A stretch of DNA of 64,000 nucleotides from Allium sativum. Lineage: Eukaryota > Streptophyta > Magnoliopsida > Asparagales > Amaryllidaceae. Shown piece after piece: positions 38,501-51,192 of the stretch (position 1 is the stretch's first letter; each line of letters starts with the position of its first letter). Under the pieces are notes generated by a model that worked only from the letters and a program-made list of their open reading frames with translations, had not been told where the DNA came from and ran no database searches. Position numbers and translations under genes: made by a program. Location of the stretch: positions 30,711,659 through 30,775,658 of the forward strand of contig CM060909.1 of NCBI GenBank assembly GCA_030737875.1, in the 5' to 3' direction.

Positions 38501-39613
38501 TCGCTGTTTTAACTTTAATTTGTGCACTGTGTTTTTAGCAATAAAACTACGCGACGCACCAGTGTCAAACAATACAGAAACAGGAATATTCTTAATGGTA
38601 AGGGTACCTCCCAAAACATCAGGTTTACCTGCTCCATCGGAAGCAGCTGGCGGGCTCGACCCATCATAGACATGAGCTACTGTAGCTTTCTTCAGCAAGG
38701 GACAGTCTTTGACCAGATGATCGGTCTTTCGACAATTGAAGCACGAGCGAGGGTTCTGAGAGCCTTGGCTCGAGCCTTGAGAGTTTGTTTTCTGCCTCTT
38801 CGGAGCTGTGAAGACGTTTGAGTAGTGCCCCGGCTTACCACAGTTAAAGCAATTTCCTCTTGGCGGCTTGCCAGTCTGAGGTTTTGAAGATGCTGCTTGG
38901 CTTGACTCGCCTTGATTTACAACAGGCTTGCGCTTGTTTCCGGCTTGGCTTCTAGCGCGATCCTGATCCAGATGCCTTTGATCAAGGTCTTCATAGTTGC
39001 ATGTCATTTCCACCAGTTCGTTGAATTCCAGCTTGACATGGGCCATGGCTCTATCATGATATTGTCGTCTTAGCCCAAGGATAAACCTCTTATTTTTGGA
39101 CTTCGCAGTGGCGACGAGTTCTGGAGCATAGGGCGACAACATTGTAAATTTGTTCAGATAATCTTGCACGGAAAGATCCCCTTGCTGGAGATTGGCGAAG
39201 TCATCGTGCATTCTTTCTAGAGCTTGTTCGGGGACATATTTTTCTTTGAAGAGTTCCTTAAATCCATCCCATGTTCTTCCAGCTTCTCTATTCCCGGTGG
39301 TAAGAGATTCCCACCATAATTCAGCTTGTTCCTGCATAAGCCAGGCGCCCATAATAGCTTTGTTTTCGTCTCCAAGCCTTAGGCCTTCAAGAATTTTCTC
39401 GCATGTTTTGAGCCATGCAAGGGCCTCTATTACGGTGCCAGTTCCCGAGAAGGTCTTGCCTCCTAAGTTTTTATACCTCTTAGCTACACGGTCAAGCTCG
39501 AAGTATTGAGCTGCCGGAGGTTGTATCAAAGGTCCTTCCTGAGCTGGGACTTCTCCCCTTCCTCGGCCTCGGCCGGCACGGCCTCCTCTAGCGGCGGCTG
39601 CTCTGGTAGCCAT
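35528..39613 (-). CDS. Gag-Pol polyprotein of element H (1,361 aa, ends before the chromodomain)
   Basis: This single frame encodes the capsid and enzymes for reverse transcription and integration. An RGRGRG-rich N-terminus leads into a retrotransposon Gag domain (about 40-215). The first zinc knuckle (255-268) has Phe where the last Cys should be; the second (291-304) is a full CCHC. Protease has LFDTGAS (348-354). Reverse transcriptase has MDLATAFHQ (599-607) and FIDD (662-665). RNase H has D811, E848, D873 and D916. Integrase has H994, H1001, C1031 and C1034, then D1064, D1125 and E1161 with the standard 35-residue D-E spacing, and a GPF motif near 1299. All visible catalytic residues are kept. 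The stop at 35528 removes the chromodomain. The ATG at 39613 is about 245 bp from the PBS. Confidence 0.93.
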   Translation of the reverse strand: MATRAAAARGGRAGRGRGRGEVPAQEGPLIQPPAAQYFELDRVAKRYKNLGGKTFSGTGTVIEALAWLKTCEKILEGLRLGDENKAIMGAWLMQEQAELWWESLTTGNREAGRTWDGFKELFKEKYVPEQALERMHDDFANLQQGDLSVQDYLNKFTMLSPYAPELVATAKSKNKRFILGLRRQYHDRAMAHVKLEFNELVEMTCNYEDLDQRHLDQDRARSQAGNKRKPVVNQGESSQAASSKPQTGKPPRGNCFNCGKPGHYSNVFTAPKRQKTNSQGSSQGSQNPRSCFNCRKTDHLVKDCPLLKKATVAHVYDGSSPPAASDGAGKPDVLGGTLTIKNIPVSVLFDTGASRSFIAKNTVHKLKLKQRKLKESVEVHNPIGGPITLGSYCKVPISFSRYKFPFDLIVMDFPEFDIILGLDWLTKYEAEVNCAERIVKIRTKLGYITVPCHGSNPNREEFWSALELIPTSIEKIPIVRNYADVFEEVENLPPQREIEFRIDLIPNARPVVLPIRRMTPKEKEELSDQTRQLLWKGLIRPSFSNWGAAVVFVPKSDGTLRLCVDYRDLNKQTLKNKYPLPCIDDLLDQLNGAKVFSRMDLATAFHQLRIAEECVPLTAFRGPNIFYEWLVMPFGLCNAPAYFVDLMNRVFRGVLNKFVLVFIDDILIYSKSKPKHEKHLEQVLEILRKNVFKAKFSKCVFWQEEVKFLGHVVSEKGISIDPSKITAIQDWKQPTTPTEVRSFIGLASYYRKFVKDFSKISGPLTNLTKKHEKFKWTSDCEEAFQELKSKLTTAPVLTIIDGNQDLTVWTDASIRGLGAVLMQRGQVVAYASRQLKPHEKNYVTNDLELRAIVFALKIWRHYLLGEKFILYTDHQSLKYLCTQKDLNLRQQRWLEFLAAYDLDILYTPGKANVVADALSRKTAIVAHLIITPSLIDKICALQKNDYFIQKIKERIQKGEPSSFKVNKEGVLRLNGRICVPNLPELKREVLDECHKSKFCIHPGVSKMYNDIKRTFWWKAMKRDISLYVSRCPTCQLVKSDQQKLAGLLQPLEVPGWKWEQISMDFIDGLPRTKKGNDSIWVIVDRFTKTAHFIPVRSNRTAQSLAQIYLREIVKLHGIPISIVSDRDPLFTSKFWEAFQTELGTKLNMSTAYHPQTNGQTERVNRILEDLLRACIMDFGGSWEDHLHLAEFSYNNSYQASLRMSPFEALYGRPCRSPACWVEPGNRFVLGPDMIREASDKVDFIKKRLKTAQSGQKSYADSRRRDLTFTVGDYVYLKVSPMRGVIRFGKTGKLAPRFIGPFPILERIGTLAYMVQLPDWLPGVHNVFHVSQLRRHVHDLDLVVEEAAQRDVDITPELSLRR

Positions 39614-39741
39614 TTGTCAAATTCTGTATAAGCAACGGAAAAGTCAGCTAACAGAAATGATAGTCAACTTCATATTTAAGCGGAAAATTTTACGGAAAGA
39701 TAACGATGGACTGATCAAATTGTTTTTGCTATTCTGCTCGG

Positions 39742-39807
39742 CTCATTCTAGGACTTTACTAGTCCTATCTCTAATGAGCGACTCGCCTTAGAATACTACT
39801 GATTCTA
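39742..39807 (-). promoter_or_regulatory. Two leader hairpins of element H
   Basis: The first (39742-39778) has CTCATT/AATGAG outside and AGGACT/AGTCCT inside. The second (39789-39807) has TAGAAT/ATTCTA with loop ACTACTG. They correspond to the three hairpins of A (2346-2461) with changed but complementary arms. Confidence 0.68.
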
Positions 39808-39857
39808 TTTTGACGAAGTGTTTAATGTGTTAGACTCCAGAACTAAGGTTAGCCAAA

Positions 39858-39869
39858 GCTCTGATACCA
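39858..39869 (-). other. Primer binding site of element H
   Basis: The minus strand reads TGGTATCAGAGC, the initiator-Met-tRNA type, two bases from the 5' LTR. Confidence 0.92.
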
Positions 39870-39871
39870 GC

Positions 39872-42800
39872 TGTGACGATCCCAAAACCCCATGACACGG
39901 TGTTAAGGATAATCATTGGAATATAACACATTATTCATCATTAGCAGATCACAGATAATAGCATAAACAGAAAATAGAATAATTTACATACATATGACAG
40001 CGGAATCATATAGATATCATCACATCAGAGAAGCACAGTACAGGATACAACTTAGTGCATAATGATACATAATCAGTCACCATCGCCTGAGGTGGAATCA
40101 TACATAAAGAGTACACAAAAGGAATATCAGTCTACATCGCCAATGGCAGAATCATAATATAGATACAATAATGGCGGAGAAAATCCAAGTCGGCACGGTG
40201 TAGTCAAGCCTCGCCATGAGCCAAAAGGTGCGTCCGAAACCTGTAACTAGGCTGCCCGTGTGAAAATGAGGGCACCCGAGTTTGCAAGGTGAAACAAACT
40301 ACGAGTCAGTCATGGGACTGGTATGAGAAATCTACTCAACTTATTAACAACATAATAAGGCAAATCAAAGGACCACGCCACTTTCGCGGAACGGGTTTAC
40401 TCCAATGAGTGCTAGTGCATGAAATAAAGTAAATGATTAAATCATCGCAATGCTTTTTATAAAATGAAGCCATTATAAGACTCAGTCCCATCACACAATG
40501 CAACGCAAGCCGGAGGATAGAGTTTTCCCTTATAATGGCCAAAGATGCTTCATACGAATAAAACAAAAGTGTTTGATATTATTACTAGTGCATATATGTT
40601 TCAAAAGCAAATTCAATCATAAATATCAATCCTAGACGGCATGGGTACCATATATCATGTCGCCATACTAGTAATACAATCACATCCGCATATATCGTAT
40701 TGGAAATTGGATTCCTTCATGAGTCGAGGCAAGGGGCAAGCTCCTCTCCGTTCGAGACACTCTAGCAAATATCCCAGGACCCCACTATGATACTTGGAAT
40801 CGGCTGGGTCGGTCCTTTCTTACTTTTGAGGATTGGCAATTCCTGAACACACGTTTCTCGGTCCTTATAGACCTATAATCGAGGCGCCTCGCATTCCAAC
40901 AACCACACAGGTGAAAAGTATATATAATGTCAGGGTTGGTAGGTCACTAACACCACCATACCTAGAAAGAAACGTCGTGCTCTCCCAGCGGTCCGTCTCC
41001 CGTTTTTGACTCATACCGGGGTGTGAGGCTCGCGAATTCACGTTATACACAAAGCTACGTCACACAGACCATGCTTTGATCATCACCCACAAGACTTTGC
41101 TTTGCAACAGAAGCCTTGATCATATGCCACTCAGGCGTGCCACTCAGGCGTGCCACACAGGCAATCCACTCCATGCGACTGATTTTTGTCAATACATAAC
41201 CTCTGAGCTCGTACGTCTCAGAGAAGGGCGTTAAGCAAGAGAATAAATTCTCCGCCGCCAAACAGATATATATTTAACAGAGATCAATCAACACAGAACA
41301 AAATCCAATGTCAGACACACAGTCCATTTACAAGTCCGTTCGGGGTCTAAACGAAACCGGAGGCACCAATTCCTCGCATATCCATACAATCAACAGTATG
41401 TTTGGACGGCTACTACTTCAATTCCTTCATGGTAGCTACTCCAGTCACGAGTATCAGTAGCGCCCATCCATCCAATGTGGAGATCGTCGGTCTTCAGCCG
41501 TCTTCGACTCTTCGACTTCTCAACGTCGATCGATTATTTGAAATGAGATAAACTCGGCCTTTTCAAATAACCCACGTATATTTAGATTTTCAAATCAATT
41601 AATCACATGGTTGGACTATTCAACATTCACATTTAAGTTATTTAGTTATAATTTTCATGTCAGATACATTCAACTATCACATATCAAGCAAACACAACAA
41701 AATTGGTTTATTTCCACTCTATATCGTCTATAGTACTTTATAACAATATATCGCCATTTTTATTTAATTTAAAACGGCCATATTTAATTAAACGACGTTT
41801 CGGATCGTGTCAATGCACTGGCGCTGCTTTCCACTAATTTTGTTTTACACATATCTGAAAATCTAACCGTTGGATCTTCACAAATTTTACATCATTAGGA
41901 AGGTCATTTCAAAATGAATCCAACGGTTTCAGTTTTGGGAAAATCCGACGGTTGGATCTTCCACACTAGCCATTTGAAGTTATGATTTCAATTTACGAAC
42001 TGCAGCGTCGTTATTCGATTTAATTTAATTTTATTTATATTTATATATATATATAAATATAATCGTTTCTGGCGCTGTTTTTCTTCAGTTTGGAATTAAA
42101 CATTCCAGACAATCCAACCGTCGGATCTTCACAAAGTTGGTGCCGTTGGAAAGATATTTCCAAGGCGAACCCAACGGTTGCGGTTTCGGGAAAATCCAAT
42201 GGTCGGATTTCCCATATTAGTCGTTTGAAATCACGGTTTCAAAACACGAACTGCACGGCCACGTTTCGTTTTAATTTCATTTATATTTATATATTTATAT
42301 AAATATAGTTCATTCAAAAATTCCTATATCGTTTCCACTTCAATTATTTCACTAACGCCTTTAAATTTCGGAAAATTTCGCCATAACCTCCTTTGTACGG
42401 GAGGGTCTGGGAAAATTCCCAAATAGCCACATGGGCGTCTCATATCAAAAGAAAAAGAAAAAGCCAAGCGGCTAGCCAACAGGCTCATAAAATCATCACC
42501 CAAACAAAGCGGTAAATGTGTACCTATTTGTCGGGCACAAAATTTTATTTCTCTTCTCTAGCCCCTTTTCTTTAACATGTTCAATAGATATGCATGTACA
42601 TATATACAATTTCTAACATTTATCATTTTCCATTCAATTTCATATTTGATTTGCTTTGGTTTAAAAACACCATTCATTCTAATGTTGCATGCATAGGCTA
42701 AAATCATATCATTAGCTAGTTAATGTATATTTCAACTCATGCACGTTTATTTGAACAAGTGGCTATTTTTAACACTTCACATTTCAAAGATGATAATTTT

Positions 42801-45230
42801 GGCGAACTAAAATAGATTTCAACACATGACTATTTTATTTAGTTCCTATGCATGTTAAAAATAATATTTCTTTCACAAATATTTACTTCAACGTCCGCAT
42901 ATCTTTAGCATATCACACATATGATAAAAATGATATTTTTATCACTTAACATAGTTATTCGACAAATAGATGTTTCAACACTTCATAGTATCAATAAAAA
43001 TGTAATTTTTATTGTTCGATCTTTTTATTCAACACATGAATTTTTCCACTACACACACTTCTCAACAAATGAGTATCTCCACACATGGACATTTTATTTA
43101 TGTTGTTCATATTAGAAAGATGGGATTTTTATTGTTGAAACTAGTTATATAAGGAGAATATTTTTCATACTTCATATATATATATAAATGTGATTTTTAT
43201 TGTTAAAACACTTCATTCATTCACAAATGAATCTAATTTTCACACAACACTTTTCAACACTCAAATATTTCCATACATGGATATATTTTCAACATATGGC
43301 TTTAATTTCTACGCATGAAAATTATTTCAACATATGAAAATAATTCTAACACACAAAGATTATTCAAAATTTCGGCAGCATAACGGCAGGGTAGTTAAAA
43401 CCGGCACCGTCCCTAGTACGGCTCCTCGCTCTACCTTAAAACCTCGCGGTTTTTGACAATGGGGATTCATGCATCTAATTCGCACGCAGGCGGCATGTTT
43501 ATTTTTATTTCCACAAATATTTCCAATTCATTTCAATCACCAATGGGTATTTTTCAACCACAACCACACAATATCAACCACAAACAATTATTCAACCATT
43601 CGTATTTTTCATCCAATATTTCTCACCAAATTACAACAATAAATATCGTCCATGGTTTGTGGACGAGGGGAGTATATATATATAATATATATTTGCTATA
43701 TTTCACTAGCATTTCAACACATATGTCAATTATTTAATGCATGTAAAATTCATACTTCGCTTATATAGCTTACACTACGCATGTACATGAGATATACAAC
43801 ACGTATGTAATTTATATTTTGCTTATATAAATTATACACGGCATTTTCCATTCAATTTCACGTTAATTTAGATTTCTCACATTAGTTTTCGGAGCACTAA
43901 AAATCGATACGATGTCAGAAAAATCCGCGGCTTCTTCTATTGGGTAGAGAGCTTCCTTGCGGTCCCGATGTTTCCTGTTTCATCGAATTTCGTCAACACA
44001 CCAAAAAGATATGATTTTTCAAAGTGTAAAGTTCAAAGAAAAACTCACTTTCACGAAGCTTCAAAACTAGGTTTACAGTTTTCGCGAAATCAGTGGCTCG
44101 TGGGGACGATCGGGGGTGCTGACATGGAAGAGGGAAGAGAGGGCTTCAAGTCGGTGGTGGTTTGGTGGCGTTCGGTGGTCGGTGGCGTTCAGGGCGGCGG
44201 CGGGAAGTGCTCGACTTCCTGGCTTCGATACGGGCGGAGGAGGCGACTGTGGCGGCGGCGGTGGGGTCGGATTTGAAGAGGAGGAGGAGGCGCGTCGAGG
44301 TAGGGGGGGCACCGGCGCAAATCGCCTGTGGCGGCGGCGATTTGAGGGAGAAGGTAGGGAGCGGTTTCGCCGTTGATCGGGGGGTTTTTTTTTTTAATTT
44401 ATGAAATCAAAATTCTGATTGGCCGAGGATTATATTAATTTTTTTAAATAGTGTTTTCTCAAACGAACTCCTTTTTAAACCCAACGACTGTCGCCCCTAG
44501 CTAAATACCCCCATTCCGGACACAATGGGATATGTTTCGTAGGCCAATTCGACTGTTACAGTCAGTTATTTTTCAAATTAAAGTATAAAACATTTAATTT
44601 TTAACTCTGAACGCACATTTCAATTTGCCAGGGCAACAAACTGATTCGAAAAATTCCAGAAAAATAAATCTAGCTATGTTTTGACGCTACGGTCCCAACA
44701 AAACTAGTTTCGTCGAATTCCGAGGTCGTTTGAAAAATGGTCATTTTCTGGTCGATCCAATTTAACAGAAATCGACCAAACACATTTCCTTTTGCCACGC
44801 TCACATACTAGCTTCAAAAATTATGAAATTTGAAACCTAGCAATAGTTTGACATCCCGGACCCAACAAAAGTGGTTTCGTCGAATTCCGAGGTCGTATGC
44901 AAAATATCAATTTTCCAGGGCTATATATTCTATATACCGACTCTTCTGAAAATTCATTCGGCCATAACTTTTAATTCCCGTTATGAAACTTCGATTTTTC
45001 AGATTCGTTAGAAAGGTATTGACTAACAGATTTAAATATTTTTGGTTTCGCTAAAATCCGTTATATTTTCCACCCTGCATAGTCGGTCAAAGTTTGAATT
45101 CAAATTTTCAAACTGACTCACTATTCCTAATTCACTATTTTATTGAAATATTCTATTTCAATTGTTCAAATTCCTTTGAAATCACCAATTTAAAATTTTT
45201 AAATTGGCTCGTATTTTCCGGGTTGTTACA
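39872..45230 (-). mobile_element. 5' LTR of element H
   Basis: It starts TGTGACGATCCC and ends GGGTTGTTACA, next to the duplication CCCAT. It is colinear with the left copy. A CCAAT-like GGCCAATCAG motif lies near 44415-44425 on the minus strand, just before the GC-rich block (44100-44390), so the promoter is probably here. HP3 is at 40469-40539. It includes an 11-bp tandem duplication (CACTCAGGCGTGC near 41130-41155) absent from the left copy. Confidence 0.92.
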
Positions 45231-46526
45231 CCCATTCCCACTGTGCCTAGACATGTTTTCTAACAAGCAAGAGTTTTTGAAAACCATCTCATCTTTATAC
45301 CTCGATTTGTAGTCCAGGAGATAAATATCTAGGGTCGTCCTAACCTGAAGTTTTTCAACCAAGCCAGCATTCCAAAAGTAATTCATGTATTCAACAAATT
45401 TATCAGTGTAATTTTTCAAAAATTTGTGATCAGATATAAATTCAGCGAAAGTTGGAATCTGACTGTTGTACAAGAGTATGTGATCACCTTTCTCTATTGA
45501 CAAGGTATTTTCGATACCGACAATGTCAAGTTCGTTTGAAATTTCCTCAAAGTTAAAATTTTCGAACTCGTGACGTGAATCCACTTCTTCCTCATTTGGC
45601 AACTCATCCTCGTACAATCCAAAAAATTCATGTTCGTTAAAATCCTGCCCTAAAAATTCAACATTTTTATTTCGTTCAATTTCAAAAATTTCAAGTTTCT
45701 CACAGCCCAAAAGAGGAAGATCAAAATCAAAGCTTAAATCTTTTTGAAAAGAATCAAAATCCAAATCATTTATTGAATTTTGAACAACTTCATTTAGATC
45801 ATCATTCTCAATTTCGAAAGTTGTTGTTTGAAAATTTTCACTATCAGTAAAAAATGGACTATTTTCTGATTCATCGCTTGTTTGAATTTGATTCTGTCGC
45901 TCTCGTTGTTCTTTCAAACATGTCAATAAACAAAGAAGTTCATCGGCCTTTTTATTTAGTCTTTCTTCCCTCTCTCTAAGAATGTTAAGACGATCGCTGA
46001 TTTGAGAGCTCTCGTTTTGGATTTCTTGATTTTCAAAATTATAATCCACATCAATTTCACAATCAATATTATTTCCAATGTGGTAGTGGTTTGAATTTTC
46101 AGAAAACTGACAATGATATTGGAAATCATTTTGACCATAGAAATTTTGTTCATAACCAAAACTGTTAAAATTTGAGAGAGAATTGCAATTTTGGTTATTT
46201 TCAAGATGTTGATATGGGCTATAATTTTGAAAATTTTGGTTTTCAACCCCATAATGATGTGGATCAAAGCCATATTGAGATTCAAAGTTATTTTCATGTG
46301 GATGTGGCCCATAATCGAAATTGTTGAAATTTGAATTGAAGTCACCATTTCGATCATAACTTTGAAAATGTTGGTCATTTTGAAATTTTTGAAAATTGGC
46401 ATTTGGGTCGCGAAATTTTGGAAAATCTTGTTTCATGAGTTGCAATTCATACTCATATTCTTCAAGAGGACGTCTACTCCAATTATTATCCCACAATTCT
46501 CTCAAAGATTTTTTTGAATCAGACAT
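45231..46526 (-). CDS. N/F-rich unknown protein of element J, N-terminal part (split by H)
   Basis: I do not recognise this protein. From the alternative start at 46541 it has 437 codons before the H insertion; the ATG at 46526 is my preferred start, as it opens MSDSKKSLRELWD. Residues (counted from 46541) 45-160 are rich in Asn, Phe, Tyr, Gln and His, a low-complexity prion-like composition. Residues 177-219 look like a charged coiled coil (ISDRLNILREREERLNKKAD). Residues 220-345 are very acidic. Residues 350-425 look globular and aromatic. No zinc knuckle, protease or polymerase motif is present. The frame runs into H at 45230; its natural tail is 29704-29910, giving about 505 codons with no stop. 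It could be a divergent Gag or an accessory protein. Confidence 0.7.
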
Positions 46527-48409
46527 TTGAAATGAAATCACGGCAAGATAGAAATTATTCTCACTTCAAAATAGTATAAAAGAATGAGTTGTGCTCTATT
46601 AATTAACTGACTCAATTAGAAGGGGGAAGAGGGTCTTATGGTCGTTCACGTATAGTATAAATACTAAGGGATACGACCAATGTTTTACGGGTAGTATGCA
46701 ACCTCTTTAGCTAATAGTTCAATAAATTGAACTACTATATATCCGCGATCTAATTATACAAGACAGTTAACTTCACAAAACACCACTTTTCAATTATATT
46801 ATTTTGAAAATCAAAATCACGTGTTAAAAATAAAAATCGACGAGAGTGATTAGTTATGGAAAATCGTTCCTCACCACAGATTCAGAAATATCAACAACAC
46901 AACAGTCACAGAATAATCACAGAATAATAACAGAAAATTAAAACATTGTACAAGCAAGCCGCTGCCCCTGCAGAAGATTTTTACAAACAATTTCTATATT
47001 TTCAAAGCAGCTTCAGCACCTGTAGAGTTTAGAAAAATATTACCGTGGGGTATGGCTATTAGTTCAGACCAATTGAGCAGTGTTAGCGGTTCCAATCCTA
47101 GTGTTTGCAATTCGTTTGATCTTTGAATTCCTATTTGTTGCTTGAACGCCTTTCTTCACCTTGACCTTTGATGATTTTTATTTTTTATTTTTATTTTGAA
47201 AAGAATAGAAAACTAATAAAACAATTGAAACGAAAACTGCAATCTACCAACTGACTAAGACCTAAAAAAAAGAAAAAAAACTAACTTAGCTAAAATAAAA
47301 AATAAAAGTCAAACCTGAAAAGAAAAAGAAAAAAAAAACTAAAAAGAAGATAAAAACTTTGCTCTAAGGGAGAAAGAAACTAGACTCAAGGCAAAAGTAA
47401 AAAAAAAACGTAAACTTAACTTAAAATAAAAACCACTAACTCACTCATAAAGGTCGTAACATGGCAAAAGTAGAAATAAAAAAAATGAACAAACAAATCA
47501 GCAGTCTAGTTTCTACACAAAACCAAACCACACTTAAAAACCCAAAATGCAAATTACAGACAAGTACCCCCTTTTTTTCGATAAGATACCACAGTAGACT
47601 AGAAAAATACAGCAGCAAATTATAATACAAACTTGCGTTCGAAAGCAAAATCAACCCAACCCCCTTTTTGTTCAAAGCCACCTGAATGATTTCTCTAAAA
47701 AATTCGAACCAATCTAAAACTCGCCTCCTTCTTCTTCTTTTTTTTCTTAGTAGATCGATTCAATCCAATCGGTCAGATTTCGAACTGTGATTGAGATAAT
47801 TCTAGATCTAATTTCGGTTGAGTATTGCTCGACTTCGGTTGGCTTTCGAATTGGGTATGGGTGCTTGGATTCGGGAATTCTGGGTTTTGAATTTTTTTTT
47901 TTTGCTTTGGGTCTCAATTTCGGTGATGGAAGGGTTGATTTGGGCTTCTGAACTTGGTTCGCGATTTGTGGTCTGTACGGTAGGATTGTATGATGATTGT
48001 TACTTGCGTTGAGCGTAGGGTTCGGCTGAGGTGATTCGAAGGGGGGGCGCCGATTGCGGTTGTGGTTCGGGGATCCTGTTGATGACGCTGCGTGCTGTGG
48101 AAGAGGATGGTTGCGGGATGTATTTGGTCTGAGGCAGATGAGACTGGGGAAGGTGGAGAAAGTAGGCGTTGGTTGTTGTGATAAGGTGGGCCTGAGGATT
48201 TGCGACAATGGGTATTTGATAGTGTTGGGTAGGTGAAGTTGTTTGGTCTGTAGGGTTGTTTGTGCTGTATGGACATGGTGGACAGTTTGTAGTTGCGTGG
48301 ACCTTGTTGGGAAGAGGGAGCGATAGAGGGTGGTTTCGGTGAGCTGTAGGTGGCAGAGGCGTTGAGGCTATAGATGGATTTGATTGTTCTGAACAGTGGA
48401 TTGGTGGAG
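46527..48409 (-). other. 5' leader of element J, proximal part
   Basis: It lies between the N/F-rich ORF and element I. A/C-rich stretches on the plus strand near 47200-47450 are low complexity. A 153-codon Pro/Ser-rich minus frame (47747-48208) has no recognisable domain and I do not call it a gene. Confidence 0.5.
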
Positions 48410-50978
48410 TGTAACGACCCGCGTTCTACGCATCATAGAATCGTAGAATATTTATTTCTATCACATACGAAGTCGTATGATCATGTAACTTTGGGAGACG
48501 ACTATTGGGGTCATTTCACATGTTCATGATTTTTCCCAATTTTTAAATGACCATTTTACCCCTAGTTGGCACTGTTTTGGCCATAACTTTTGACTGGAAA
48601 AGAATTTTGACCTGAAACCACTTCCATTGGCTCCGGATGATGGTTTCTCTTTCCGTAGAGTGGTCACATTAGCCAAACGGACTCACCGTTTGGGAGATAT
48701 GGCTGAAACAAGTTTCAGATGGTTAAAAACAGCTTAATTGGGCTTAACCGGGTGATTAGCAGCTAGGCCCAAGGGGAATTTCGGGTTTAGAGGTTTAGGA
48801 GGTCTGATTAGGGTTAGGTTATCACTTTCATTTCAGTTTTGAGCCGCCACAAACCTCCTTGAGACCTTAGTAATGGCTTCCTACATCTAAAACACCCCAA
48901 ATCACTCTCTAATTGAAGATTAGGCTTAGCAACACCAAATTAAGGAGAAAAAGCACCAAAGCAAGGTTGGAGCCGCTGTTAGACATCAGTATTCGCCCCA
49001 AATCAGAGGAGTTTCAGTTCTGAGAATTTCATTTGTGGCCAAGGTGAGTGATAGCATCATTTTGACACTAATTACGGTTAATTAAGGGTAATTAGTGAAG
49101 ATTAGCGAATTTATACGTAAATAAATTCTGGAAAAATTCTTAAAATTCTAAAATAATGTTTTAAGGCTCTGTTAGAAATTTGGGTTAATTTCGATGTGTT
49201 TTGCTAATCGTATGCTTAAACATGATTAAGAGGGATTATAGGCAAATGTGAGGTTTTAGCCACTTTTGATCCATTTTGGTTCATTTGAATTGTTGTTTGC
49301 TGTTTGTGGTTGCTATTATATGTTGCTATGACTCTATGGTATGTTTCATGATTGATTAGAATAGTTAAATTGCTCGAAAACGTCGTCGAATGGCGTAGAA
49401 AGCTCGCTGGAAAGTTGCAGAAGTGTGCAGGTTCCGAACCGGTTCGGATCGGAGAAAAGGGGTCGGATCGGACTAGGGAACTGACCAAGGGAATCCGAAC
49501 TGGATGGGGACTTGCCACTGGAAGAAGTTTGGCAGGAAGGAAGGCCATTGCTTAGAGTTGGAGTTGGAGCAGATCGGATCGGAGTAGGCTAGGGAGCGGA
49601 GCGGATCGGACTGAAGTAAAGCGAAGTGATCGGATCGGAGTAGAAGAAACGAGGGAGTTGATCGAAGAAGGAGCATGAGCTGGAAGGAGGATAGCAACCC
49701 GACCCGACCCGGAGTGAAGAAACCCGAACCGAACAGACGAGGGCAATGGTTGCCGAACCGAACTGAAGGGGGAGAATCACTGAACCGACCCGACCCGGAG
49801 GGAGACACCGACCCGACCCGAAGTGGACTACCGACCCGACCCGACGATGGTGATGACTACCGAACCGAACAGGACTCTAGGATTGTAATGTGCGACAACT
49901 CTTCTGAAGACCCACTCCAATTCAACCAAACCCGAGATGCAAAGGAAGTCCAAATGAGAAGTTAGAGCTTAAGATTCAGATGGGAATCAACGAGTTCACT
50001 TCATGATTGGGCTTTGCTGCGGGACGCGTGCTAAGGAGTTATTGACACCTATAGCTTTGGACCACTATGGTAGGAGGTACGAAGGCGGATTCAGGGCCAT
50101 TATGGCATTGGTAGAACAAAGGGCTACGACCAATGAAGTGGGTCATTGAAATGTTTGGTCATGACTCCAAGTGTTTGGCTTGGTCATAGCAGGGTTTCTA
50201 CAAGTCGGGATTCGTCGTTGCCTCAGTTTGTCTAGTGTTTCAAAGTGGTAGATGTCGTATGCTTTACGCACTGAGTGAGAGATGCGAGGATGGTTGCTAT
50301 GGATGATTTGTTTGCTATCGTTGTGACATGCACACCCCACCCCCGTATTCTTACACTAATTATTATGGCACCTTGGAGTATTGTACGGTATGTGGTACTA
50401 ACTCTTTGGTTGCAGGTCCAGGTTCAGGTATGGCTTAGTATACCTGTTATTATTCTGTTTAGATGCTTATCGCTCATACCAGGCTTTATGTCTGACCCAG
50501 AGTTTTATGTCTCTTCTTATTACTCTGGGTGCTCACACGAGCAGACTAGAGACAGGTTAGCTGGTGATGCACGGGTAGATGATCCGGAGACGAGCAGGAG
50601 GCTTCCACGTACTATATACATAATATTCTCCCTGTGTTGTTGAAGATCACTGCTTGGGCATTGTTGGTGTATCTTCTATTTTAGCCTTCTTTTGTTTAGA
50701 GACAGTAAATTTGGAAAGTTGTAATAAGCTGTATTTGGATTTCCGCTGCTTTGATGTTGACATTGATTATTAGTTATCAGCTTATGCACTGTCTCGCCTG
50801 TTTTATGTCAAGTATGTTATTATTATATTTTATCCCATGCGCTGTGAGACATTCTACAGGTTCTTTGACTAGTTCATTCCCTTCTTTCCTTTCTTCTGAC
50901 GACCGTCTTGTGCTAGTCGGGCATGTGTACAGCGCACTCTTGGAGGAAATGCAGACGGGTGCGAGGCGGGCCGTCACA
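48410..50978 (+). mobile_element. 5' LTR of element I
   Basis: A TATA-like box (TATATA, 50613-50618) sits 360 bp before the LTR end. A segment at about 49440-49870 is packed first with CGGATCGGA-type and then with GACCCGACCCG-type motifs. A 96-codon frame over that segment occurs in both LTRs and is a by-product of the repeats. Confidence 0.92.
50613..50618 (+). promoter_or_regulatory. TATA-like box of element I
   Basis: ACTATATACATA lies in a sensible position for an R start about 30 nt downstream. No transcript data are available. Confidence 0.45.
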
Positions 50979-50980
50979 CT

Positions 50981-50992
50981 TGGTATCAGAGC
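50981..50992 (+). other. Primer binding site of element I
   Basis: TGGTATCAGAGC follows the LTR end by two bases. Confidence 0.93.
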
Positions 50993-50993
50993 T

Positions 50994-51015
50994 CTAGGTT
51001 GCGTAGTTAACCTAG
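50994..51015 (+). promoter_or_regulatory. Hairpin just after the PBS of element I
   Basis: CTAGGTT (50994-51000) pairs with AACCTAG (51009-51015). It is in the same relative place as the leader hairpins of A and H but unrelated in sequence. A TA microsatellite follows at about 51088-51111. Confidence 0.55.
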
Positions 51016-51192
51016 GGAAGTTATCAGGGAGAGATAATATACGTATACGAGAGAGCGTATTTGTGATTACTTTGGTTTTTAAAAGCTATATATATATATA
51101 TATATATATATACTATTAGTAGTATAAGGGTGAAGTCGTACTGCACTAGCACCACTATGGAATCATTAATCGTTTCCTTTTTCAGATTGACG

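Larger units (their letters stand above)
29916..45230 (-). mobile_element. Element H: complete giant-LTR Ty3/gypsy chromovirus
   Basis: LTRs of 5,352 bp (29916-35267) and 5,359 bp (39872-45230) flank a 4.6-kb internal region with PPT, gag-pol and PBS in the correct minus-strand order. The flanks carry an exact 5-bp duplication, CCCAT (29911-29915 and 45231-45235). It is inserted inside the long ORF of J. LTRs make up 70% of the element. The domain order RT, RNase H, integrase, chromodomain remnant places it among chromoviruses, most like the Tekay/Del group, which can have long LTRs. Confidence 0.93.

Noticed and set aside
47747..48208. 153-codon Pro/Ser-rich minus frame in the J leader
   Set aside because: Low complexity, overlapped by another frame (47914-48276), and next to the insertion site of I; coding not supportable.
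49675..49965. 96-codon frame, also at 56984-57274
   Set aside because: It lies within both LTRs of element I over simple CCGACC-type motifs; no independent sign of coding.
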